Positions 8,153-16,947 of a stretch of DNA of 64,000 nt are shown here, piece after piece. Within the stretch, counting starts at the first letter, position 1; every line of letters begins with the position of its first letter. The position numbers were made by a program, and so were the translations under genes. A model generated the notes under the pieces. It worked only from the letters and a program-made list of their open reading frames with translations. It was not told the DNA's origin and searched no databases. Origin of the DNA: Novosphingobium ovatum (GTDB lineage: Bacteria; Pseudomonadota; Alphaproteobacteria; Sphingomonadales; Sphingomonadaceae); contig NZ_JAAAPO010000001.1 of assembly GCF_009909235.1 (NCBI RefSeq), positions 124,001-188,000 on the forward strand, given 5' to 3'.

Positions 8153-9559
8153 TCAGGTTAAATCACTTTCAATCACGCCAAACAGGTCGTGCTCGTCCGC
8201 GTCCTCGATCCGGGCCATGACGATCATGCCGGGGGCCAGATCGGCCGGCACATTGCGCAACAGCACCTGACCGTCGATTTCGGGCGCGTCGGCCTGGCTG
8301 CGGGCGGTGGCGCCGATGTCGCCATCCTCGTCCTCCTCACCCACCTCGTCGATGATCACGGGGATCACGCGGCCCACCTTTGCCGCCAGCTTTGCCGCTG
8401 AAATCGCGGCGGTTTTCGCCATGATGCGGGCGAAGCGTTCTTCCTTCACGGCTTCGGGCACGGGGTTGGGCAGGTCGTTGGCGGACGCGCCGTCCACGGG
8501 TTCAAACTTGAACGCGCCAACGCGGTCCAACTGCGCCTCGTCCAGCCAGTCCAGCAGATATTGGAAATCAGCTTCCGTCTCGCCGGGGAAACCCACCACA
8601 AAAGACGAGCGGATGACCAGATCCGGGCAGATGTCCCGCCACGCCTTGATCCGCTCCAGCACGCGGGCCTCGTTGGCGGGGCGTTTCATGGCGCGCAACA
8701 CATTGGGGGCGGCATGCTGGAACGGGATGTCCAGATAGGGCGTGATCAGCCCCTGCGCCATCAGCGGGATGACATCATCGACATGCGGATAGGGATAGAC
8801 ATAGTGCAACCGCACCCAGGGCTGCGTCCCGTCGGGGCTGCGCAGCGCGCCCAGTTCGCGGGCCAGATCGGTCATGTGGGCGCGCACCTCGCGGCCCTTC
8901 CACTCGCGCGTTTCGTGGCGGATATCAACGCCATAGGCACTGGTGTCCTGGCTGATCACCAGCAATTCGCGGGTGCCGGCCGCGACCAGCTTTTCCGCCT
9001 CACGCAATACCGCGTCGACCCGCCGACTGGCCAGTTTGCCGCGCAATTGCGGGATGATGCAGAAGGCGCAAGAGTGGTTGCAGCCTTCCGAAATCTTCAA
9101 GTACGAATAGTGGCGCGGCGTCAGTTTCACCTCGCCGGTGTCGCGGTCGGCGGGGATCAGATCGACAAACGGCCCGCGTGTCGGAGGCGCCGCGATATGC
9201 ACCGCGCCCACCACATCCTCATACTGATGCGCCCCGGTGATCGCCAGAACGTCAGGGAAGCGGGCGCGGATCGCCTCGGCCTCGTTGCCCATGCAGCCGG
9301 TGACGATGACGCGGCCATTTTCGGCCATCGCCTCGCCAATGGCGGCCAAAGATTCCTCCTTGGCGCTGTCCAGAAAGCCGCAGGTGTTGACCAGAACGAC
9401 ATCCGCGCCCGCGTAATCGGCGCTCATCTGGTATCCGTCACTGCGCAGGCGGGTCAGGATGCGCTCGCTGTCGACCAAAGCCTTGGGGCAGCCAAGCGAG
9501 ACCATGCCCACTTTGGGGCTGTCGGGGATCTGGGTGGGGGAGGAGGAATTTTCGGCCAT
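8153..9559 (-). CDS. rimO: Ribosomal protein S12 methylthiotransferase RimO
   Basis: RimO is a radical-SAM enzyme with two iron-sulfur clusters that adds a methylthio group to an aspartate of ribosomal protein S12. The 468-residue protein shows all three parts: the N-terminal UPF0004 domain with cysteines in SLGCPK, NTCGF and TGCMG; the radical-SAM motif CNHSCAFC near residue 160; and a C-terminal TRAM domain. Two acidic insertions near the TRAM domain ([12 protein letters not shown]) are unusual but small. The ATG at 9559 fits the family start. It appears to be transcribed alone. Confidence 0.96.
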   Translation of the reverse strand: MAENSSSPTQIPDSPKVGMVSLGCPKALVDSERILTRLRSDGYQMSADYAGADVVLVNTCGFLDSAKEESLAAIGEAMAENGRVIVTGCMGNEAEAIRARFPDVLAITGAHQYEDVVGAVHIAAPPTRGPFVDLIPADRDTGEVKLTPRHYSYLKISEGCNHSCAFCIIPQLRGKLASRRVDAVLREAEKLVAAGTRELLVISQDTSAYGVDIRHETREWKGREVRAHMTDLARELGALRSPDGTQPWVRLHYVYPYPHVDDVIPLMAQGLITPYLDIPFQHAAPNVLRAMKRPANEARVLERIKAWRDICPDLVIRSSFVVGFPGETEADFQYLLDWLDEAQLDRVGAFKFEPVDGASANDLPNPVPEAVKEERFARIMAKTAAISAAKLAAKVGRVIPVIIDEVGEEDEDGDIGATARSQADAPEIDGQVLLRNVPADLAPGMIVMARIEDADEHDLFGVIESDLT

Positions 9560-9645
9560 GATGGCGCGCCCCCTACACGCAATTGCGCCAAAGGGCTAGG
9601 GTAGGGGTGAGATCCGCCCGTTCCGGCGCGGTACAGGAGGCACGG

Positions 9646-10017
9646 ATGGGCGCGGTGAACTGGCTGGCGGTGGGCGTGGCGGCGCTGTTGGCGGCGGGGC
9701 TGGCGTGGCCGTGGTATGGGCTGTGGCGGTCCACACGCGGCCCGGCGGGCTGGCGGATGGCCCTGATGATCCTGCCCGCCGCGATGATCGGCCACAATTT
9801 CGCCCGTGTCGGCCTGCAACATTTGGCTGAAAAGCCAAAGCTCTATGCGATGATGTCGGGCGGATGGGCGCTGGCGATCGTGCTGCCCGTGCTGGCCATG
9901 GCCTATGGCCGCCACCCCATGCCCCCGCGTGAGGCATGGGCGGACGCGACCTATATTCTGGCCGCCTTCCTGTTGATGGGCGCGGTGTTCATGGTGATGG
10001 GGCCGGTGGCGGGCTGA
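9646..10017 (+). CDS. Small membrane protein, DUF1761-like
   Basis: The 123-residue protein has four hydrophobic helices and begins with MGAVNWLAVGVAALLAAG, which resembles the opening of DUF1761 membrane proteins (an N-terminal NWLA followed by a glycine/alanine-rich helix and a WYG motif, here WPWYG). The family has no known function. The ATG at 9646 has AGGAGG six bases upstream. The gene lies alone between divergent rimO and convergent nlpD. Confidence 0.6.
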   Translation: MGAVNWLAVGVAALLAAGLAWPWYGLWRSTRGPAGWRMALMILPAAMIGHNFARVGLQHLAEKPKLYAMMSGGWALAIVLPVLAMAYGRHPMPPREAWADATYILAAFLLMGAVFMVMGPVAG

Positions 10018-10033
10018 ACGCCTGCCAACCGGC

Positions 10034-11107
10034 TCAATCGGGTTTTTGCTTGCCGCTGGGGCTGCTCGACGCTGGGCGGCCGCTGGGCAAAGGCGCGGCG
10101 CGGCCCGTATCGCCCGCCCCACCTGTCGCCACGCCCTTCATCTTGGGCAGGAACGGCACGGGGTTTACCGGCTTGTTGCGGTGGCGCAGCTCGAAATGCA
10201 GCTCGTCGCGGGTCGCCTTGCCGGTGTGGCCCACCATGCCCACCCGCTCGGTCGCCTTGACCCGGTCGCCGCGCTGCACAGTGATCTTGCTTAAAAAGCC
10301 ATAGGCCGTTTGCCAGCCATTGCCGTGGTCGATCACCACCACATTGCCGAAACTGAGCGGTTCACGGCCAGCAAAGGCCACCAAGCCGCCCGCCGCCGCG
10401 CGCACCGCCGTGTCGGCGGGAGCAACGATGTCCAGCCCGTCATGCACATTGCCGTCCGTCGCCCGGTCGACAAAGCCGCGCCGCACCACTCCCTGCACCG
10501 GCACCGACAACTTGGGCGGGCGGGCGTCATCGGCGGCGGGGGCATCGTCACGCGGGGCCGGGGCGGGGGCTGCGGCCGGGCTTTCCGTTGGGGCGGGGCG
10601 GGGCGCGGGGGTGGCGGCCGGGGCGGCGCTGGGCTTGATCACCGAGGGGATCAACAGCGTTTGCCCGATGCGCAAATGTCCGCTGGCCGGCAGTCCATTG
10701 GCCACCGAGATCGCCGAAAACGGCACGCCATATTTGATCGCTATGTCAAAGCCGGTCTCGCCGGGTTTGACCACATGGCGGCGGGTGCGGGGGATGACCA
10801 GACGTTGCCCGGCGCGCACCTCATAAGGCGGTTTCAGGCGGTTCGCCTCGATAATCAGGACGCGGGGGACGCGGGCGCGATTGGCCACGCCGCCCAATGT
10901 CTCGCCGGGGCGGACGACATGCTCGGTCTCGTCCTCGGGCGAAATCACCTGTGACGCATCGGCTGATGGCGAAGGCACCGCCTTGAGCTTGCCCCCCGAT
11001 TTGCTGACCAGCGCGTCATCGCGTTCGGCCGCGGCCCATGCCGGCGCCGCGATCAGCGCCCCCAGCGCGGCGCAGGCCCACAGCGCCTGTGTGGTCCGGC
11101 GGCTCAT
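10034..11107 (-). CDS. NlpD-like LysM/M23 murein hydrolase regulator
   Basis: The 357-residue protein has a signal peptide (residues 1-26), two LysM peptidoglycan-binding repeats (about 63-107 and 108-153), a proline/alanine linker, and a C-terminal LytM (M23) domain at about 200-325. The first zinc motif HxGxD is present (HDGLD), but the HxH motif reads ELH: the first, catalytic histidine is replaced by glutamate. Escherichia coli NlpD is similarly degenerate and activates cell-wall amidases instead of cutting peptidoglycan, so an activator role at division is likely. Its start overlaps the surE stop by four bases (ATGA), matching the common surE-nlpD linkage; pcm is missing. Confidence 0.88.
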   Translation of the reverse strand: MSRRTTQALWACAALGALIAAPAWAAAERDDALVSKSGGKLKAVPSPSADASQVISPEDETEHVVRPGETLGGVANRARVPRVLIIEANRLKPPYEVRAGQRLVIPRTRRHVVKPGETGFDIAIKYGVPFSAISVANGLPASGHLRIGQTLLIPSVIKPSAAPAATPAPRPAPTESPAAAPAPAPRDDAPAADDARPPKLSVPVQGVVRRGFVDRATDGNVHDGLDIVAPADTAVRAAAGGLVAFAGREPLSFGNVVVIDHGNGWQTAYGFLSKITVQRGDRVKATERVGMVGHTGKATRDELHFELRHRNKPVNPVPFLPKMKGVATGGAGDTGRAAPLPSGRPASSSPSGKQKPD

Positions 11108-11868
11108 GCCGGGAACCTTTGCGCCAGCGTGGCCAGCGACGCTTCATGCGTCAGGTCCAGTTGCAACGGCGTGACCGAGATGAAGCCATCGGCGATCGCC
11201 TCGAGATCGGTGGCGTGACCGGGGGTATGTTCGATCCCGTGCAGCCCGAACCAGTAATAGTCATAGCCGCGCGGGTCGGTGCCCTGCACCACAGAGCCGC
11301 GCGCGTAATCGTGAAACCCCTGACGCACCACGCGAATACCCTCCACATTGGCGCCGCTGAGCGGTGGAAAGTTGATATTGACCAGCGTGCGCGGCGCAAA
11401 GGGCGCGTCCAGCAGCGGGCGGATCACCCGTGCCCCCCATGTGGTGGCCGCGTCAAAGGACACATCGTCGCCCACCCCTTCACGCGCGTAAACCTGGCTG
11501 AGCGCGATCGAGCGGATGCCCGCCAGCGTCCCCTCCATCGCGGCCGACACCGTGCCCGAATAGGTCACGTCATCGCCCAGATTGGCCCCGCGATTGACGC
11601 CTGACAGGATCAGGTCGGGCGCTGCGGGCAACACCTTGCGCAGGGCCATCGTCACCGAATCGGTAGGCGTGCCAGTGACCGAAAAGCGCCGCGCGTCATG
11701 TTGGCGCAGGCGCACCGGGCGGGTCAGCGTCAGTGAATGGCCCGCGCCCGACTGTTCCTCGGCCGGGGCGCAAATCCAGATGTCATCCGACAATTGGCGG
11801 GCAATCGCCTCCAGCACGTCCAGACCCGGAGCGTGAATGCCATCGTCATTGGTAAGCAGGATGCGCAT
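11104..11868 (-). CDS. surE: 5'/3'-nucleotidase SurE
   Basis: SurE is a divalent-metal nucleotidase that dephosphorylates nucleoside monophosphates under stress. The 254-residue protein opens with MRILLTNDDGIHAPG, the family signature with the paired aspartates that bind the metal. The serine in EEQSGAGHS and the asparagine in ILSGVNRGANLGDDV complete the active site. Length is normal. It is cotranslated with the downstream nlpD-like gene and lies 238 bases downstream of serS on the same strand. Confidence 0.97.
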   Translation of the reverse strand: MRILLTNDDGIHAPGLDVLEAIARQLSDDIWICAPAEEQSGAGHSLTLTRPVRLRQHDARRFSVTGTPTDSVTMALRKVLPAAPDLILSGVNRGANLGDDVTYSGTVSAAMEGTLAGIRSIALSQVYAREGVGDDVSFDAATTWGARVIRPLLDAPFAPRTLVNINFPPLSGANVEGIRVVRQGFHDYARGSVVQGTDPRGYDYYWFGLHGIEHTPGHATDLEAIADGFISVTPLQLDLTHEASLATLAQRFPA

Positions 11869-12046
11869 GCGACCCCTTCAATTCTTCTTAACCATCGGCT
11901 CTACAATCGGGCGCAGCCTACGGCAATGCAGCGAGGGGCGCAAATCATCAGATTTTTGCGCGGCTTTGGTGTTAATTCTCGCAAATTTCTTCGCGCGTGC
12001 AGCAAGTTGCGTCCTATCGGCCGTGCCCCGGCCGCAACCCGACACA

Positions 12047-12085
12047 CAACAGGCGCCGCTGCCAAGGGGCAGGCGACGCCTGTTG
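12047..12085. terminator. Strong hairpin between serS and surE, possible terminator
   Basis: CAACAGGCG (12047-12055) pairs with CGCCTGTTG (12077-12085), and the inner GCTGCC/GGCAGG pairs extend the stem around a short loop. It lies just past the serS stop. Neither side has a long T-run (GCGCTTT on the plus strand, TGTGTCGG on the minus strand), so it may be a weak terminator or an mRNA-stabilising structure. Confidence 0.45.
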
Positions 12086-12106
12086 CGCTTTAACGTTGTG
12101 GCTGGC

Positions 12107-13408
<1,302 letters not shown>

Positions 13409-13515
13409 TCAGGTCAAGCGGGCGTATCGCCACAGGGGCCGGTTGCGCGCGCGCGGGCTGGCCCTATGCTGGCGCGCAAGGGCGCAGATGGCCCAGGCAC
13501 ACAGGGAGAGGCGAT

Positions 13516-14016
13516 ATGGCGATGGCAAAGGGCGCCGCCGCGCTGGTGGGCGCGGTGATGCTGATGGGGGCAAGTGAACCGCCCGCGCCGCAACTGGAAT
13601 TCATGTTCGAGGTCGAGGCGTTGCTGGCGCCCAAGGTGGATGTGGGCACCACGCCCTTTGGTCAGCGCGGCTATATCCCGATCATTGGCGGGCAATTTGC
13701 CGGTCCCGCGATCAAGGGGCGGGTGGTGCCGGGCGGCTGGGACTGGCAATTGCAGACCGGCGATGGCTGCTCCAGCCTGCACGCGGATTATTTCCTGCAA
13801 ACCGATGATGGCGTGATGTTCAACGTGGTCAACCACGGCCAGTTCTGTCTGGACAAGGGGCAGCCGTTCATGCCCGCCTTTACCTCGCCCCGGATCGAGG
13901 CGCCGGTGGGGCGTTATCGCTGGCTGAACCATGGCGCGTGGATCAGCCAGTTGCGCGGCGGCAGCGATCCGGCGCATCCTTCGGTGGTGATCCGCTTTTA
14001 CCGCGCGCGGCCATAG
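13516..14016 (+). CDS. Exported DUF3237 protein
   Basis: The 166-residue protein starts with a short hydrophobic signal-like segment (residues 1-20) and then matches the DUF3237 (UPF0311) family: GTTPFGQRGYIPIIGGQF, then GGWDWQ with a following LHADYFLQTDDG. Members form a small beta-barrel of unknown function, often near aromatic or lactone catabolism genes. The ATG at 13516 follows GGGAGAGG. It lies upstream of the ParD-like/map pair but an 82-base gap suggests separate transcription. Confidence 0.8.
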   Translation: MAMAKGAAALVGAVMLMGASEPPAPQLEFMFEVEALLAPKVDVGTTPFGQRGYIPIIGGQFAGPAIKGRVVPGGWDWQLQTGDGCSSLHADYFLQTDDGVMFNVVNHGQFCLDKGQPFMPAFTSPRIEAPVGRYRWLNHGAWISQLRGGSDPAHPSVVIRFYRARP

Positions 14017-14098
14017 GGCGCATTGACGCGGGGGTATGTTGACGTGGGGATATACGGTTCGTATGCGGAATGTATATGAACCGCTGTCAGGATACCCC

Positions 14099-14302
14099 AT
14101 GGGCATTGTGAAAATCGACGACTCCCTGCACGAAGATGTGCGCCGGGCCAGCACCGTGATGTGCCGTTCCATCAATGCTCAGGCCGAATTCTGGATGAAA
14201 ATCGGCATGTTGGCCGAGGCGAACCCCACCCTCTCGTTCAACGACATCGTGCAGGCGCAATATGCGCGGGCCGATGTCCAATCGCCCAGAGTGGCCGCCT
14301 GA
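14099..14302 (+). CDS. ParD-like antitoxin family protein
   Basis: The 67-residue protein resembles the ParD-like family (ribbon-helix-helix DNA-binding antitoxins): MGIVKIDDSLHEDVRRAS forms the beta-strand and first helix, and RSINAQAEFWMKIGMLAE the second helix. No ParE or other toxin gene lies next to it; instead the methionine aminopeptidase gene begins two bases after its stop. AGGA lies six bases before the ATG at 14099. The tight pairing suggests that it regulates map or that it works together with the enzyme, but this is inference. Confidence 0.75.
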   Translation: MGIVKIDDSLHEDVRRASTVMCRSINAQAEFWMKIGMLAEANPTLSFNDIVQAQYARADVQSPRVAA

Positions 14303-14303
14303 C

Positions 14304-15086
14304 ATGGTGAAATCGGCCGATGAACTGGCATTGATGCGCATATCGGGCCGCCTGTTGGCACAGGTGTTCCAGATGCTGGACGGGATCGATCTGAACGGCA
14401 TGACGACCATGGCGGTCAACGATCTGGTGGATCACTACATCACCCACGATCTACAGGCCCGCCCCGCCAGCAAGGGGCAGTATGGCTTTGCCTATGTGCT
14501 GAACTGTTCGCTGAATGACGAGGTGTGCCATGGCGTGCCGGACGCCCGCCGGGCGATTGCCGATGGCGATATCATCAATCTGGACATCACGCTGGAAAAG
14601 AACGGCTTTATCGCCGATTCCAGCAAGACATACATGGTTGGCGATGTGACGCCTGCCGCGCGGCGGCTGGTCGAAGTGACACAGGCGGCGCTATGGCAGG
14701 GCATCGCGCAGGTACGCCCCGGCGCGCGGCTGGGCGATATCGGCCATGCGATCGAACGCCACGCCACCCGTCACGGCTATGGCGTGGTGCGCGAATATTG
14801 CGGCCACGGCATCGGCCGCCAAATGCACGAAGAGCCGCAAGTGCTGCATTTCGGCCGCCCCGGCACCGGGCTGACGCTGCGGCAGGGGATGGTGTTCACC
14901 ATCGAACCGATGCTGACAGAGGGCGCGGCCGAAGTCTCGACCTTGGCCGATGGCTGGACGGTGGTGACCGACGATGGCGCTCTGTCGGCGCAGTTTGAAC
15001 ACACCGTGGCGGTCACCGCCAACGGGGTGGAGGTATTGACCCTGCGCGCCGATGAGCGGCGCCCGCGCGGCAAACGGGCGGCGTAA
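14304..15086 (+). CDS. map: Type I methionine aminopeptidase
   Basis: The enzyme removes the initiator methionine from nascent proteins. The 260-residue protein has the five metal ligands of the family: two aspartates in NLDITLEKNGFIADSS, the histidine in CGHGIGRQMHEEP region, and the glutamates in FTIEPM and QFEHTV. A start at 14274 would overlap the ParD-like gene and add ten residues (MSNRPEWPPD); 14304 is preferred as the start of the conserved helix ADELALMRISGRL. The active-site strand has CGHGIG where many relatives have YCGHGIG, so it is intact. It could be a second, non-essential Map copy, since it is tied to an antitoxin-like gene. Confidence 0.92.
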   Translation: MVKSADELALMRISGRLLAQVFQMLDGIDLNGMTTMAVNDLVDHYITHDLQARPASKGQYGFAYVLNCSLNDEVCHGVPDARRAIADGDIINLDITLEKNGFIADSSKTYMVGDVTPAARRLVEVTQAALWQGIAQVRPGARLGDIGHAIERHATRHGYGVVREYCGHGIGRQMHEEPQVLHFGRPGTGLTLRQGMVFTIEPMLTEGAAEVSTLADGWTVVTDDGALSAQFEHTVAVTANGVEVLTLRADERRPRGKRAA

Positions 15087-15087
15087 C

Positions 15088-15912
15088 ATGTTTCAACGCA
15101 TCGGCATCATCGGCGCGGGCCGCGTGGGGCGGGCGCTGGCTGTGGCCTTGGCGGAGCGGTCGGACGCGCCGGTGGTGCAATGGGCGCGCCGGGCAGGGGC
15201 GGGGACGACCGACCGGCTGGGCGATTTGGCGGGGTGCGACCTGTGGCTGATCGCGGTGGCTGATGACGCGCTGGGCGAGGTTGTGGCGGCGCTGGCGCAG
15301 GTGCCCGCCACCCACCGCCCCTTTGTCGCGCATGTCAGCGGGCGCAGCGGGGTTGCGCCCTTGGCGCCCTTGGCGGGGTTGGCCGGGGGGCTGGCGGCGA
15401 TCCATCCGGCAATGACCTTTACCGGCGACCCTGTGGCAGAGGTGGCGCGGATGGCGGGCGCGCGTTTTGCCATCACCGGGGCGGACGGCGCGGCACAGGC
15501 CATGGCCGAACGGATCGTTGCCGCGCTGGGCGGCGTGCCGGTGGCGATCGCCGAGGCACAGCGCGCGCTTTACCACGCCGCGCTGTGCCATGGGGCGAAC
15601 CATCTGGTGACGCTGGTGGCGGATGCCTGCGCGGTGTTGCGCGCGGCGGGGGTGGCGGATGGCGCGGGGGTGCTGGGGCCTTTGGTCCGGGCGGCGCTGG
15701 ACAATGCGCTGGCAGGCGGCATGGCGGCGCTGTCAGGCCCGGTGCTGCGCGGGGACGCGCAAACCATCGCCGGTCATGCCGCCGCCCTGCGCGCCGATTG
15801 CCCACAGGTGTGGCCCGCCTATCAGGCGATGGCGGGGGCCACGGTGCGGGCGCTGGAACAGGCCGGATCGCCCGACAGCCGCGATGCGATCCTGCGCGCT
15901 ATCGCGGATTAG
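15088..15912 (+). CDS. Rossmann-fold and DUF2520 domain protein
   Basis: The 274-residue protein opens with a nucleotide-binding Rossmann motif, [13 protein letters not shown] (residues 5-17), and has the DUF2520 C-terminal helical domain. It resembles ketopantoate reductase and pyrroline-5-carboxylate reductase in layout, including IHPAMTFTG in mid-sequence, so an NAD(P)-dependent dehydrogenase is likely, but the substrate is unknown. The ATG follows the map stop by one base, so the ParD-like, map and DUF2520 genes may be one operon. It converges with the sulfatase-maturing enzyme gene. Confidence 0.8.
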   Translation: MFQRIGIIGAGRVGRALAVALAERSDAPVVQWARRAGAGTTDRLGDLAGCDLWLIAVADDALGEVVAALAQVPATHRPFVAHVSGRSGVAPLAPLAGLAGGLAAIHPAMTFTGDPVAEVARMAGARFAITGADGAAQAMAERIVAALGGVPVAIAEAQRALYHAALCHGANHLVTLVADACAVLRAAGVADGAGVLGPLVRAALDNALAGGMAALSGPVLRGDAQTIAGHAAALRADCPQVWPAYQAMAGATVRALEQAGSPDSRDAILRAIAD

Positions 15913-15919
15913 TCCGCGC

Positions 15920-16867
15920 TCAGGCGTCGGCTGCGCAGCGGAAACCGATGTGGCTGGTCGAGGAATCGAGCGCCATCGGGTGCCGCGCCGCCGGGCGGTA
16001 ACGCTGGCAATAGGACGGCGCGCACAGGTGTGAGCCTCCCTTGATCACCTTGCGCGCCATGCGGTTGGTGGGTTCGGCCGGGTCAACGCTTTTGGCGCGG
16101 AAACCGCCGCGCGGGTTGTCGATGGCACAGCATGACCCGGCCTTCTTTTTGGGGCGGGGCAGGTTGGCGGGCAGGCTCCACCAATCTTCGGTGATTTCCC
16201 ATGTGTTGCCGATCATGTCGTACAGGCCATAGGGATTGGCCGGGTAATGGCCCACCGGGCTGGTACGGACCCAGCCATCCTCCAGTGTATTGGCAAAGGG
16301 GAACAGGCCCTGCCACGTATTGGCCAGATGCACCCCGCCGGGCGTCAGTTCATCCCCCCAAGCATATTCCACGCCCTCCAGCCCGCCGCGCGCGGCATAT
16401 TCATGCTCGGCCTCGGTCGGCAGGCGCTTGCCCGCCCATGCGGCATAGGCCGCCGCGTCCTGATGCGTCACATGCACCACGGGATGGTCCATAATGTCGT
16501 CAATGCCGCTGTCGGGGCCGGTGGGGTGGGCCCAATCGGCCCCCGGCACCCATCGCCACCATTGCGACGGATCGCCCAGATCCACCGGCCGGTCCGTCAT
16601 TGTGAAGACCAGCGATCCGGCCACCGCCAATGCCGGGTCCATGCCGGGATATTGCGCCGGATCGGGCGGGGTCTGGGCAAAGGTCTGGTACCCGCTCGCC
16701 GCGACAAAAGCGGCAAATTGCGCGTTGGTCACCGGCGTCACGTCGATGTGAAAGGCATCCACCCGCACCCGGCGCACCGGGGCTTCTTCTGGATAGAACG
16801 CGTCCGATCCCATGGCGAACACCCCGCCCGGTATCAGTGCCATCGCTCCAGCCTGCCCTTGTTGCAT
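15920..16867 (-). CDS. Formylglycine-generating enzyme (sulfatase maturation)
   Basis: The 315-residue protein is of the SUMF1/FGE family, which oxidises a cysteine in CxPxR-type sulfatases to the catalytic C-alpha-formylglycine using molecular oxygen. The fold spans the whole protein, from IPGGVFAMGSD to HIGFRCA. The copper-binding redox cysteines are both present in GGSHLCAPSYCQRYR (Cys282 and Cys287), which separates true FGEs from the many inactive homologues. There is no signal peptide, so it acts in the cytoplasm before export. It lies downstream of the TonB-dependent receptor gene and across from five sulfatases, its obvious clients. Confidence 0.93.
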   Translation of the reverse strand: MQQGQAGAMALIPGGVFAMGSDAFYPEEAPVRRVRVDAFHIDVTPVTNAQFAAFVAASGYQTFAQTPPDPAQYPGMDPALAVAGSLVFTMTDRPVDLGDPSQWWRWVPGADWAHPTGPDSGIDDIMDHPVVHVTHQDAAAYAAWAGKRLPTEAEHEYAARGGLEGVEYAWGDELTPGGVHLANTWQGLFPFANTLEDGWVRTSPVGHYPANPYGLYDMIGNTWEITEDWWSLPANLPRPKKKAGSCCAIDNPRGGFRAKSVDPAEPTNRMARKVIKGGSHLCAPSYCQRYRPAARHPMALDSSTSHIGFRCAADA

Positions 16868-16895
16868 CCCACACTCCCGCCGTCTTTACATATGA

Positions 16896-16928
16896 CAAAG
16901 GGGAGGACAGCCTGCGCCATCCTCCCCT
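16896..16928 (-). terminator. Hairpin terminator after the sulfatase-locus receptor gene
   Basis: A perfect ten-base stem forms between AAGGGGAGGA (16897-16906) and TCCTCCCCTT (16919-16928). On the minus strand it is followed by a short TTTGT. It lies between the receptor stop and the FGE start, so FGE is either read through or has its own promoter in 16868-16896. Confidence 0.65.
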
Positions 16929-16947
16929 TGCCCTCATGCCTGATGGA

